A DNA stretch of 64,000 nucleotides from Enterobacteriaceae bacterium (GCA_031253755.1 JAIRVT010000032.1:21844-85843); one strand, 5' to 3'. Positions 32,727 through 42,571 are shown, counted from the first letter of the stretch. Notes: generated from the sequence alone by a model not told the origin. Program-made: numbers and translations.

Positions 32727-33278
32727 TTCGATAATATTCCTGATATAAGAATAAAGAATTAATTGTTCGTGATCGAGCTCATATTATCTATTAGCAAGTG
32801 AAGAGATTTCATTACTGTTGTTAAAAAAGGTAATGAAATAAACTTCATAACCATAAGTTATTGGTAATTGGGTAAACTATTATCCCATTACATTATTTTG
32901 TTATTATTCGTGTAATTATGCCATTCGGCTGTCCTATATTAATAAAGTTGATGGCTATACAAACAAAAATCATTGGTTTGATAGCACAAATCATCCATAA
33001 TTTAGATGTATAATGTCAATTATTAAAAATTAATAAACATCTAATAATAAATTAACTATTTGTTTATTAATAAGTTAATTTTATTCACACGTAAATTAAT
33101 TTTGAAATTGATTTTGTTTTAGAAATCATTTGACTGATTTCAAGATCACATTGTAGACTCTGTTTCATCCGCATATTCAACAATAGAACCAAGCAAACGT
33201 ATATCGAATTAAATAACATCTTAAATTAAAGAGTACTATTTAATGTTTTTATCTTGTTAGACATAAGGATTATCTTGC
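32727..33278. promoter_or_regulatory. Divergent promoter region between precursor and NRPS operons
   Basis: 552 bp of very AT-rich DNA with no gene. It must hold both promoters. A Shine-Dalgarno-like AAGGAT lies about 12 bp before the NRPS start at 33279. The 24376 operator palindrome was not found here. The composition would suit H-NS binding (inference). Confidence 0.55.
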
Positions 33279-35120
33279 ATGGCTAAAAATCAGATTGAAC
33301 AGTTAGGTACGATACCAAATATTTTGTGTGAAATAGTAAATAAATATCCAAATAAAATTGCGTTAATATTTAATGCTGAAACATTGTCATACCGTGAGCT
33401 TTGGGTTAAATCAGCTCAGATAGCATTAACTTTGCAAAGAATGGGCGTAAAAAAGGGAGATAAAGTCGCTATTCAGATAACTCGTAGTCTTGAATTATAC
33501 CTGATACTGATAGCAGTAATTCGGTTGGGCGCTATTGTTGTTCCATTAAGCAATGTACGTAACAATAACAACCCAGAACGGTATATAAAAAATTGTATTG
33601 AGGCTGCTGACATCAATGTATTCATTTCAGATACTGACAGCGAAAAAGAATCTGAGCTAAAGATAACAGCTTCACAATCAAATAATTTACATATAAATTA
33701 TTTAGTTATCTCTGTAAAAAGCCTTTTATCCCAAGTCAGTGGCTTAGATGACATACCGACAGAACTTGAAATTATAACTGAAACATTAATTGCAACAGAT
33801 CCGGTGATGATATTGTTGACGTCAGGCTCAACAGGTAAACCCAAGAGCGTGATTATACGCCATTGTGGATTAACCCGCCTTGCAATTCCTATCAGCCAGT
33901 TAAGCAATACTGATAGGGATCGTTATTTACAACTTGCGGACCCCTCATTTGCTGCAAGTGCCAATGAAATCTGGATAAGTCTCCTAACCGGAGCTACTCT
34001 TGTTGTTTATCCCAAAGATGTCCCTGATTTAGCTGAAATAGATAATTTAATTAGCCATCAGAATATTTCTACTCTTTTCTTATCCGGTGGTTTGTATCGA
34101 TTATTTGTAGAAGTTTCTCCTGATACGTTACATAAACCTGAACGAGTCATTGTGTCAGGTGATTTTGTCAATCCAAGACTATTTTCAATCACGGCTAAAG
34201 CAGGTAAAGGGCGTATATTTAATGGAATGGGATGTACAGAGAATTCAGCGCTCACTTCTGTTTATCAGGTGTTGCCAAATGAAATGATTAACGATGATTC
34301 TCCTGTACCTGTCGGTCATCCATTACCTCTCGTTACTATGGTTGTGCTAGATGATAATTTAGAAATTTGTGACCCGGATGTCGCTGGGGAACTTTGTATC
34401 AGTGGTGCAGGGCTTGCGGAGGGGTATTCAGATCCCGAATTAACTAATGAGCATTTTATTTGGCTAGAACTTGAAAAGGGTAATCATGAGCGTTACTACC
34501 GTACTAATGACCGGGCTAAAAAAGATAAATTAGGTCATATCACACTACTGGGACGTAGTAACCACATGTGTAAAATTCGAGGTTTCAGGGTCGAAATAAC
34601 CGGTGTAGAACATACACTACGTTCACATCCTCAAATAGAAGATGCCATTGTCACCATTGAACAGACAAATAATGAACCATTGTTACATGCCTGCTATTTG
34701 AGTCAATCAGGCCCACTATCCAGCGCCAACCTTCGAGAATTTATGGCTGCAAAGCTACCATCGTACATGGTGCCTGAACGGTTTACACAGGTTAATTCTT
34801 TGCCAGTGAATAGGAATGGTAAACGAGACCGTAACCAAATGGCTCAGCTTGTTGCTGATGGAAAATACCAACAACGTAACGGCGACGTAGAATCAAAAAT
34901 TCTCTCAATATGGGAAGAAATCACAGGTCGTAAGAACCTTGACCCAGTAACTTCGTTTTGGGAACAAGGGGCAAACTCACTTCATCTTATTAAATTAGCC
35001 TCCGTTGTCAGTAAGGCATTGAATATTCATGTTTCATCTGCTGATGTATTTTCAGTGGATAGCATCGAAAAATTAGTCGCTCAGTTTGAGAAAAATAATC
35101 TGGAGGGAATAAATGGGTAA
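33279..35120 (+). CDS. npsA: NRPS A-T didomain, 3-hydroxyanthranilate-activating (NpsA-ThdA-like)
   Basis: The 613-aa enzyme has an adenylation domain (about 10-505; A3 LTSGSTGKPK at 180-189) and a carrier domain with phosphopantetheine Ser near 567 (GANSL). At the position of the substrate amino-group Asp (D235 in GrsA numbering) it has Ala (A225 in FAASANEIW), as expected for an aryl acid rather than an alpha-amino acid. In Klebsiella the A (NpsA) and T (ThdA) units are separate proteins; here they are fused, which fits the two-gene system reported in Xenorhabdus eapokensis. Overlaps the next NRPS gene by 8 bp. Confidence 0.9.
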   Translation: MAKNQIEQLGTIPNILCEIVNKYPNKIALIFNAETLSYRELWVKSAQIALTLQRMGVKKGDKVAIQITRSLELYLILIAVIRLGAIVVPLSNVRNNNNPERYIKNCIEAADINVFISDTDSEKESELKITASQSNNLHINYLVISVKSLLSQVSGLDDIPTELEIITETLIATDPVMILLTSGSTGKPKSVIIRHCGLTRLAIPISQLSNTDRDRYLQLADPSFAASANEIWISLLTGATLVVYPKDVPDLAEIDNLISHQNISTLFLSGGLYRLFVEVSPDTLHKPERVIVSGDFVNPRLFSITAKAGKGRIFNGMGCTENSALTSVYQVLPNEMINDDSPVPVGHPLPLVTMVVLDDNLEICDPDVAGELCISGAGLAEGYSDPELTNEHFIWLELEKGNHERYYRTNDRAKKDKLGHITLLGRSNHMCKIRGFRVEITGVEHTLRSHPQIEDAIVTIEQTNNEPLLHACYLSQSGPLSSANLREFMAAKLPSYMVPERFTQVNSLPVNRNGKRDRNQMAQLVADGKYQQRNGDVESKILSIWEEITGRKNLDPVTSFWEQGANSLHLIKLASVVSKALNIHVSSADVFSVDSIEKLVAQFEKNNLEGING

Positions 35121-38100
35121 TAAATTATTCGGCATTATGGCGAAGAATTCATTAGATAACAGGACGTATATACCCAGCACTCCGGGACAAAAAGGACTAT
35201 GGCTACTTGATCAAGTATTGAGCCAACCTGACAGCTATAATGTACCGTTACTTATTGAAATAGGGACTCAATTAGAACACAGTTTATTGGAGAAAGCAGT
35301 TACTCAGTTTGTTGAAATTACACCTATTTTACGTACACACTTTATCTTCAAAAAAGAACAGCTTTATCAAGTTATAGAACAACCCTATCAGGTTAATATA
35401 AAACATAAAATTCTTACTGTAATGGATCGCCCAGAAGAAGTAATTCAACAGATGGCCGCAAAAAAATATGATTTATCAAAAGGACCATTATTCGATATTT
35501 GTTTGATAATTAATGAGTCAAAACAGTGTTGGTTGGCATGTTGCTTTCATCATATTATTGTTGATGCACCATCAGTCACAATTTTTATAAAAAATATCCT
35601 CCAATGCTATATTCAATTAATTGAAAAAAGAGAATTTCATTATTTGAAGACTAGCAAAAATTATCTAGAATTCACGCTATGGCAAAAAAATCAATTAACC
35701 AAACCTGAAATGTCCAATATGAAAACCTATTGGAAAGAAGTGCTTACTCCATACCCAGCTATGATAGATCTCCCAACGGATTATCCAAGAAAAGAGTGTA
35801 AAGGGACCAAAGCAGGTTATCGCGATTTGAATCTTAGCCATGATGATTCATTGAAAATACTTGAACAGGCAAAAGCGCTTTCAATGACTCCGTTCATGTA
35901 TATGACTATGTGCTGGCAATTTTTTTTATATCGTTTATCTGGTCAAAAAGATATTACGACTGGAATTCCTTTTGCATTGCGAGATAATAGTGATTTTGAA
36001 GAAACTGTAGGATATTTGGTTAATACTTTGCCATTCAGAACTCATATAGATTCATATAGTACAGTGAGTCAATTTGCAATATCAATTCGAGACCAATTTA
36101 TTCAGGCTCATTTAAATAAACAGTTACCACTTACAGATATTGTGGCAAATACAGGGCAAAAATTTGGTTTGGATCACTCTGTTTTCCAAACATTACTTGT
36201 CAATATTGAGAATGCCAATGATGCATTTCAGGTGTTTCCCTTCTCAGTAAAGATTACTGAACAATATCTTCAATCTGCTAAATATGATTTAACGCTATTT
36301 GTCGAAATGGGAGCATCTCATCATGTAATTATAGAGTTTAATGCAGGACTATTCACAGAGAGTACTATTCAATATTGGCTGGAGTTATATAAACAAATAG
36401 CTTTGTGTATGGGAGAACAAAAAGAAAAAACGTTAGGTGAAGTTGAAATTCTCACATTAGAAGAAAAATCATCTATAATAAATCGTTCCAGTACACCATT
36501 CATCTATATGAAAAATTCATGTTTTATTCGTGATATAGAAGAATATGCGAGAATTCATCCGGACAATATTGCATTAATCACACATTACGGCCACTGGACT
36601 TACGGATGGCTGGAACATCGTTCTAATCAACTTGCCGAATTCATGTATAAGAATTATAGCGTCAGTGCTGGTTCGCGAGTGGGGTTATTGCTAAATAGAA
36701 ATGAAGATTCTATTGCTGCTTTATTGGCAGTTTTGAAAACTGGGGCATCTTATGTTCCCATTGACCCCGGTTATCCCCAAGAGCGTATTGAATATATGCT
36801 TAGGGATGCCGGGGTAGATTGCATCATAACCACCAGTGAATTTGTTATAGCCATATCCACAACTATCCACCACATTGTGTTAGATGAAATCGTTTTTACT
36901 CGCAATGTTAACTGGCAATCAATACAGCGAAAACCAGAAGATGAGTTATATGTCATTTACACTTCGGGTTCAACAGGACAACCTAAAGGGGTGCGCTTAC
37001 TTAATAAAACATTGTCCAATCTTCTTACATGGCAAAAAGAAAATACAATTTGTGGTGAAAGTGATTGTACACTTCATTATATGTCTTTGTCTTTCGATGT
37101 TTCTGTCCAGGAAATATTTGGTACCTTATGTACTGGTGGAAAATTATATATTGCAAATGAAGATGAACGTAAAGATTTGCATCATTTGCAAAATATCATC
37201 GAATTAAACGAAATTCGGCGTGCATATTTCCCTTATGTAGCACTTCAACATTTAGCTCAATTAACATTTACGAATAAAGCTCAGTTACCAATGCTTAGTG
37301 AAGTTTATTCAACTGGCGAACAATTAGTCCTCACTTCAGATATTAAATATATGTTTAATGCTAACCGTAGGCTGATTAATCTTTATGGACCTTCAGAAAG
37401 TCATGTTTGTTCATTTTATGTCATGCCGACAGATATATCTTCATGGGGAGATAGTGCATCAATCGGATATCCGTTACCCGGATTTACCATGCTTATTTTA
37501 GATGAACATAAAAATATGGTCCCAGCCGGTGTTGCGGGAGAACTATGGATTGTCAGTGACTTTCTTTCACCTGGTTATCACAACAAAGATCATGAAACTA
37601 ACAAGCGATTTTTAATCGAAAAATGGCCGAACGCACTAAGCCAACATGCTTATAAATCAGGTGATTTGGTAAAATTAAACGCCAATAATTTGTTTACATA
37701 CCTTGGCCGACTTGATAACCAGTTAAAAATTAGAGGATTTCGCATTGAGCCATCAGAAATTGAATCAGTTATCAATTCGTTGGATGGCGTAAAAGTTTCC
37801 GCCGTTATTGGAAAGGAAATATCTGCGGGTAACAAAATTTTGGTAGCTTTCATCATTACAACTGTTCCATTAGAGCGTATTGAACTATTAACTTGGTTAC
37901 GAAACTATCTACCGGATTATATGATTCCTAGTGAGTTTATATTTTTGCCTAATATTCCAACGACGCCTAGCGGTAAAATTGACCGAAAAGCACTACATCA
38001 TATTGAAATACCTAACATATTAAATGAGATTGAAAAGCACAATATCGATGAAATTCTGACGTCAACTGAACAAACAGTAAAATTACTTTGGCAAAAAGTG

Positions 38101-39471
38101 CTTCCGAATCGAGTTATTGGACCTGAAGATAATTTCTTCAATATAGGAGGTCATTCACTTTTAGCAACACAATTAGTGTATTTATTGCGCGAAAAATTTA
38201 ATGTTGACTTTCCGCTGAAATTACTATTCAGAGCGCCTACTTTGAGTGATATGGCAACTTCAGTTGACATTTATCTGAGTGAAGATAAAAAAATAAATAA
38301 TGAAACGAAGAATTCATTTATTAACGATGCTTTAATTAAGTATGATTGGAATCATGGAAAAAAATTAAATTCATCAATAAAAATTGATATATTACTCACA
38401 GGTGCTACTGGTTTTTTAGGTGTTTATTTACTTCGTGCTTTACTACAGCAGATAAAAGGGAAAGTTATTTGTTTAGTCAGGGCAAACGATAAAAATGCAG
38501 GATTAAACCGTATAATAGAAAATGCTCATCACTATGGTATCAACTATGACATAGATTTCTCTCGTGTTGAAATTGTCGTGGGGAATATTGCCAAGAACAA
38601 ATTTGATTTAACTGAGGCAGAATATAATTCATTATCAGAGAGGATATTTAAAGTATATCATGTAGCGGCTCATATTAATTTTATCCTTCCATACGATTCT
38701 GTTAAAGGAACCAATGTCGATGGTATTGTGGAGATCATAAATTTTTGTTGTCACCATGAATGTAAGAAGCTTGAATATATTTCAACTATTGCTGTATTTC
38801 CCCCAGATTATCCTAAACAACCAATAACGGAAGATAGCTTTCCAAACTACCCAGATTCACTCTCTATTGGCTATACTCAAAGTAAATGGGTGGCTGAGCA
38901 GTACGTACAGCAAGCCAGAGAACAAGGTGTTGATATCAATATTTACCGGATAGGACGTATATCCGGCGACAGTGTTACTGGGGCATGTCAGGAAGGTGAT
39001 TTTTTATGGCTTCAAATTAAAAGTTTTATTCAAATGGGAATAACGCCATATCCTGAATTACTACATACTGATTTATTACCTGTTGATTTTGTCAGCCAAG
39101 TCATTGTATCACTATCTATTGCACCTCTATCAGCTTCTAACAAGCTACATAGGCAGAAAACTTTCCATTTATTTCACCCGAAAGGTACTAATTTTAAACC
39201 AGCATATTTGGCAATAAAAAAAATGGGGTATGATATTACAACAAGTTCTGAATCTGAGTGGTTAGAAAAACTCGAACAAATGGTTGTTAATGGTGAGGAG
39301 GTAGCTCTGGGCTCATTAATTCATCTTTTTAAAGAAGATGCATTGAATATTGGTAATAATATCTATAACAATCAGCGCACACACGAAGCCATTAAATTAT
39401 TAGGCTTCGATTTTCCAGATATTGATGTAAAAACTTTCGAGAAATTAATTTGCCATTTTATGGGTAAATGA
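35113..39471 (+). CDS. npsB: NRPS C-A-T-reductase module, proline-incorporating (NpsB-like)
   Basis: 1452 aa. Condensation domain (about 15-430) with intact HHIIVDA (146-152); adenylation domain (about 470-960) with TSGSTGQPKG; carrier Ser near 1015 (GGHSL); C-terminal thioester reductase (about 1090-1452) with the NADPH motif LLTGATGFLG. The specificity pocket reads D662, V663, Q666, the start of the proline code DVQ; my manual reading of the other positions (Y, Y, T, L, V, C) departs from textbook proline codes. Predicted role: join 3-hydroxyanthranilate to proline and release a dipeptide aldehyde that cyclises to the pyrrolobenzodiazepine; indole could then add to give tilivalline. An internal Met at 35137 is an alternative start. 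Confidence 0.92.
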   Translation: MGNKLFGIMAKNSLDNRTYIPSTPGQKGLWLLDQVLSQPDSYNVPLLIEIGTQLEHSLLEKAVTQFVEITPILRTHFIFKKEQLYQVIEQPYQVNIKHKILTVMDRPEEVIQQMAAKKYDLSKGPLFDICLIINESKQCWLACCFHHIIVDAPSVTIFIKNILQCYIQLIEKREFHYLKTSKNYLEFTLWQKNQLTKPEMSNMKTYWKEVLTPYPAMIDLPTDYPRKECKGTKAGYRDLNLSHDDSLKILEQAKALSMTPFMYMTMCWQFFLYRLSGQKDITTGIPFALRDNSDFEETVGYLVNTLPFRTHIDSYSTVSQFAISIRDQFIQAHLNKQLPLTDIVANTGQKFGLDHSVFQTLLVNIENANDAFQVFPFSVKITEQYLQSAKYDLTLFVEMGASHHVIIEFNAGLFTESTIQYWLELYKQIALCMGEQKEKTLGEVEILTLEEKSSIINRSSTPFIYMKNSCFIRDIEEYARIHPDNIALITHYGHWTYGWLEHRSNQLAEFMYKNYSVSAGSRVGLLLNRNEDSIAALLAVLKTGASYVPIDPGYPQERIEYMLRDAGVDCIITTSEFVIAISTTIHHIVLDEIVFTRNVNWQSIQRKPEDELYVIYTSGSTGQPKGVRLLNKTLSNLLTWQKENTICGESDCTLHYMSLSFDVSVQEIFGTLCTGGKLYIANEDERKDLHHLQNIIELNEIRRAYFPYVALQHLAQLTFTNKAQLPMLSEVYSTGEQLVLTSDIKYMFNANRRLINLYGPSESHVCSFYVMPTDISSWGDSASIGYPLPGFTMLILDEHKNMVPAGVAGELWIVSDFLSPGYHNKDHETNKRFLIEKWPNALSQHAYKSGDLVKLNANNLFTYLGRLDNQLKIRGFRIEPSEIESVINSLDGVKVSAVIGKEISAGNKILVAFIITTVPLERIELLTWLRNYLPDYMIPSEFIFLPNIPTTPSGKIDRKALHHIEIPNILNEIEKHNIDEILTSTEQTVKLLWQKVLPNRVIGPEDNFFNIGGHSLLATQLVYLLREKFNVDFPLKLLFRAPTLSDMATSVDIYLSEDKKINNETKNSFINDALIKYDWNHGKKLNSSIKIDILLTGATGFLGVYLLRALLQQIKGKVICLVRANDKNAGLNRIIENAHHYGINYDIDFSRVEIVVGNIAKNKFDLTEAEYNSLSERIFKVYHVAAHINFILPYDSVKGTNVDGIVEIINFCCHHECKKLEYISTIAVFPPDYPKQPITEDSFPNYPDSLSIGYTQSKWVAEQYVQQAREQGVDINIYRIGRISGDSVTGACQEGDFLWLQIKSFIQMGITPYPELLHTDLLPVDFVSQVIVSLSIAPLSASNKLHRQKTFHLFHPKGTNFKPAYLAIKKMGYDITTSSESEWLEKLEQMVVNGEEVALGSLIHLFKEDALNIGNNIYNNQRTHEAIKLLGFDFPDIDVKTFEKLICHFMGK

Positions 39472-39509
39472 TTTCGTTATATAAACCTGTACTTAACTAA
39501 GGAAAAATA

Positions 39510-39899
39510 ATGTTTAAATCGATATTCGACAAATATATAGATGCAGTTTTGGAGAAGTCACCAGCAAAACTGGCCGCGCTATTTTCTGATGATGGTATCC
39601 TTAAATTACCTTTTCGTACCAGTCGCGATATTATTCAAGGGCAACCACAGATACTTGAGCACTATTCAGCAAGTTTTGGTCAGGCACCGCTGATTTTTAC
39701 TTCCGTTCAGGATATAGAACTGTATCCTACCCATAATCCTGATACTTTTATCGTTGAATATCGCCTGAATGGTAAAACGTTGCCGGATAAAAAAGATTTT
39801 TATTGCCTGTATATTAATGTATTTAAATTAAGTAACGGTAAAATTAAAGCATTACACGATTATGAAGATGTTCTTAATCGTAATAGCATTTTTGCTTGA
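39510..39899 (+). CDS. NTF2/SnoaL-like protein in the pyrrolobenzodiazepine cluster
   Basis: The 129-aa protein has the small alpha+beta-barrel pattern of the NTF2/SnoaL superfamily, which also includes PhzA/PhzB: an N-terminal helix (FDKYIDAVLEKSPAKLAALF), DDGILKLPF, a central GQPQILEHYSASF helix and C-terminal beta strands. No catalytic residue can be assigned with confidence. It lies 38 bp after the NRPS and shares its AT-rich base use. I recall no counterpart in the described Klebsiella cluster. It might assist cyclisation, dehydration or product binding; function unknown. Confidence 0.72.
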   Translation: MFKSIFDKYIDAVLEKSPAKLAALFSDDGILKLPFRTSRDIIQGQPQILEHYSASFGQAPLIFTSVQDIELYPTHNPDTFIVEYRLNGKTLPDKKDFYCLYINVFKLSNGKIKALHDYEDVLNRNSIFA

Positions 39900-39962
39900 T
39901 TTTTATAGTTATTAATCGTAAATAAGTGGGCTTGCATTCACAGAATAAGTGAAAAAGTCCAC

Positions 39963-40427
39963 ATGAAAATAGAAAATCAGCCTACAACAGACACGGCAGT
40001 GACACCTTTTGAAGAAGCGTTGGGTCTGCTTCAATGTGTCCTTGTTGCGAGAAGAACGATGATAAACCCGGAAGGTCTTTCATGGGTGGAATACGATACT
40101 TTGCATTTACTTCGCCAACACCAAGCGATGAACCCTTCCGTCATTGGCGAAAAACTGGGTTTTACCCGCTCTAAAATATCCAAGATCCTGAAATTGCTAA
40201 AAGATAAGGAACTGATTCAACAAGAAGCGGGGAAATATGATAAACGTGAACAGGTCACCCGATTAAGCCCGAAAGGGCTAACATTTTTGCAGCGTGCCGA
40301 TTCCAGCCGGCGTGATATGGCTGATATCGTGGCGTCGAAAATGTCGCCGGGGGAGATCGCGTTATTTACCGAGTTCTGCCAGCGTACCACCGATCTTTTG
40401 TCTGCACAGACACGTATTGAATATTAA
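39963..40427 (+). CDS. MarR-family transcriptional regulator
   Basis: The 154-aa protein has a winged-helix DNA-binding region (NPSVIGEKLGFTRSKISKILKLLKDKELI, about 59-87, with a basic wing KYDKREQVTRLSPKG) and flanking dimerisation helices. It is the last gene of the NRPS-side operon. Base composition looks more like the core genome than the NRPS genes do. The Klebsiella cluster also carries a marR gene. The palindrome at 24376 is a candidate operator. Confidence 0.88.
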   Translation: MKIENQPTTDTAVTPFEEALGLLQCVLVARRTMINPEGLSWVEYDTLHLLRQHQAMNPSVIGEKLGFTRSKISKILKLLKDKELIQQEAGKYDKREQVTRLSPKGLTFLQRADSSRRDMADIVASKMSPGEIALFTEFCQRTTDLLSAQTRIEY

Positions 40428-40447
40428 ATAGGCTTTCACGTCTGACG

Positions 40448-40488
40448 TAAAAAAAGCCTGCCAGTGAATTTCTGGCAGGCTTTTTTAT
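40448..40488. terminator. Bidirectional terminator between marR and adeP
   Basis: Stem AAAAAGCCTGCCAG / CTGGCAGGCTTTTT with a 7-base loop and A/T tails on both sides, placed between convergent genes. It closes the biosynthetic cluster. Confidence 0.92.
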
Positions 40489-40505
40489 CATAGCCAAAAA
40501 TGTGT

Positions 40506-41843
40506 CTAGTGAGCGTCCACAAACACCATCTTCAGCACAAACAACACCGTGACAACAATTACGCAAGGGCCGATTTCACGCCATCTTCCGGTGCCCAGTT
40601 TCATTGCGCAATAAGCAATAAAGCCCAATGCGATGCCTTCGGTAATGGAGAAACTGAACGGCATCATGACAGCGGTGATAAATGCCGGTACGGATTCCGT
40701 CAGATCATGCCATTTAACCCGCGTCAGGCTGGATGTCATCAAAACACCCACATACACTAATGCGCCTGATGTCGCGTAAGCCGGAACCATGCTGGCGAGC
40801 GGAGAAATAAACATCACCAGCAGGAACAAAATTCCGACGACCACGGCGGTTAACCCGGTGCGCCCGCCGACAGACACGCCAGAAGAACTCTCGACAAATG
40901 CGGTAACGGAAGAGGTTCCGACATAAGAGCCAACGACAGAGCTGAGGCTATCAACATACAACGCCTGATTCATGCGCGGAAATTTACCGTCGCTGTCAGC
41001 GATCCCGGCTTTGTCGGTTACACCAATCAACGTGCCGGACGAATCAAACAGGTTCACCAGCATAAAGGAGAAAATCACCCCGATTAATGCGATATCCAGC
41101 GCACCTTTTACATCCACATTGCCGACAACGCTCATCACACTGGGCGGGAAGTCAAAAATGCCATGATACTCCACATACCCCAGCATCAGGCCGATTCCGG
41201 TTGTGACCACAATGGAGAGCAGCACGGCGGCATGGAAATTGCGGGCGGCTAAAATGGCGATGATGAAAAAGCCCAGCGTGCCCAGCAGGACATTATGGTC
41301 AGCAAAATTACCGATAGAAACGATAGTTTCTGGATTCGGCACGATAATACCGGCATTTTTCAGCCCCATCATGGCAATAAACAGCCCGATACCGCTGGTG
41401 ATGCCCACTCGCAGGCCGACGGGAATATTCGCTATCATCCAGTAGCGAATACGAAAAATAGTCAGGATCAGTAGCCCGACCGCTCCCCAAAAAATCGCCC
41501 CCATCGCAACCTGCCAGGATATGCCCATCGCGCCGACAACGACAAAAGCGAAGAACGCATTCAGGCCCATTGCCGGTGCGACAGCCACGGGCAAATTGGC
41601 GATGATACCCATCATTATGCTGCCAAATGCCGCGATTACGCAGGTTGTTACAAATACCGCTTTGATATCCATCCCGGCAACCGACAAAATTTGCGGATTG
41701 ACAAAGACGATATAAACCATGGTCAGGAAGGTCGTCAGCCCGGCGATCATTTCGGTACGCACTGTCGTGCCATGTTCATGTAATTTAAAAACGCGCTGAA
41801 GCAAACTCTGCCGATGTTCAGCGCCAGAATTAGGGGCACTCAT
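40506..41843 (-). CDS. adeP: Adenine permease AdeP, NCS2 family
   Basis: H+-coupled adenine uptake protein. The 445-aa sequence is very close to E. coli YieG/AdeP, beginning around RVFKLHEHGTTVRTE and containing the AzgA-type motifs APAMGLNAFFAF and SSSGVSVGGRTGL, with about 12-14 membrane segments, and ending VDAH as in E. coli. Single-gene unit. No PurR box or purine riboswitch was recognised in the 200 bp upstream. Confidence 0.93.
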   Translation of the reverse strand: MSAPNSGAEHRQSLLQRVFKLHEHGTTVRTEMIAGLTTFLTMVYIVFVNPQILSVAGMDIKAVFVTTCVIAAFGSIMMGIIANLPVAVAPAMGLNAFFAFVVVGAMGISWQVAMGAIFWGAVGLLILTIFRIRYWMIANIPVGLRVGITSGIGLFIAMMGLKNAGIIVPNPETIVSIGNFADHNVLLGTLGFFIIAILAARNFHAAVLLSIVVTTGIGLMLGYVEYHGIFDFPPSVMSVVGNVDVKGALDIALIGVIFSFMLVNLFDSSGTLIGVTDKAGIADSDGKFPRMNQALYVDSLSSVVGSYVGTSSVTAFVESSSGVSVGGRTGLTAVVVGILFLLVMFISPLASMVPAYATSGALVYVGVLMTSSLTRVKWHDLTESVPAFITAVMMPFSFSITEGIALGFIAYCAMKLGTGRWREIGPCVIVVTVLFVLKMVFVDAH

Positions 41844-41962
41844 TGATGTTTAATTCCTCAGAAGGTAAAGTTTTCGGCTTATCCTACAGGAAATTGTCAT
41901 CAACCGTTATCCTGTCAAATGTGATCCTTTCTTTCTTTTTCCTTTTGATGGTATGAATCCAT

Positions 41963-42013
41963 GAAAAAAATAGATGACCAAGCTTGAATAAATATTTCAA
42001 TCTTGATCATCTA
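41963..42013 (-). terminator. Rho-independent terminator after the 42044-42571 gene
   Basis: Arms TAGATGACCAAGCTTGAA (41971-41988) and TTCAATCTTGATCATCTA (41996-42013) pair at 16 of 18 positions. On the minus strand the stem is followed by a run of seven T (complement of the A-run at 41964-41970). Confidence 0.85.
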
Positions 42014-42043
42014 TAATGGGTTAAGGAAGAATAAATGATGCTT

Positions 42044-42571
42044 TTACTCCATAATCTGTTTCGGGTTGGAAGGTGATAACTTGTAATAAGTGTTGTTGTT
42101 TACAAATGACTTCTTTTCAATTTTCATGGAAAGAATCGCGTTATCTTTAGAAATTGCGTAGTAACTAAAGTGATTCCCTTTACCATCAAAAGGATATCGG
42201 AAATCTGGCGTCAGTAATTTCTTCTCCTCAGCGTTGATATTGGGATGATATTCATCTTCATACACGATTCGCTTATTCCTGACAAAAATAATCTTATAAA
42301 AAAGGCTGGCTTCTCCCGTAAATGCAGCGCCAATAATCGCCTCAATATCTCTGGGCTTCATTCCTTTATCAAGGATGTACATTTTATCCCAGTCGAAAGC
42401 GGTGATTTTATTCATATCAATCAAACAAGCTATCTCTCTGTGACAGTGCTTATCAGCATAATCGATAATGCCTAACTTACTGTTATGAATTATTAAAAAA
42501 GAAACGGCAATTCCAAATATCAGTGAAAGTGCAACTATATTATTTTTATTGATAATGTTGAAAAACATCAT
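42044..42571 (-). CDS. Hypothetical membrane-anchored protein
   Basis: Not recognised. The start chosen is ATG 42571 because a strong Shine-Dalgarno (AGGGGGG) lies just upstream; the ORF extends further but without support. The 175-aa product has one N-terminal hydrophobic helix (about 10-30, IVALSLIFGIAVSFLIIH) and a soluble, probably periplasmic remainder. It contains HCHREIAC and a region reading FYKIIFVRNKRIVYEDEYHP. It has its own terminator, so it is likely a monocistronic expressed gene. Confidence 0.65.
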   Translation of the reverse strand: MMFFNIINKNNIVALSLIFGIAVSFLIIHNSKLGIIDYADKHCHREIACLIDMNKITAFDWDKMYILDKGMKPRDIEAIIGAAFTGEASLFYKIIFVRNKRIVYEDEYHPNINAEEKKLLTPDFRYPFDGKGNHFSYYAISKDNAILSMKIEKKSFVNNNTYYKLSPSNPKQIME

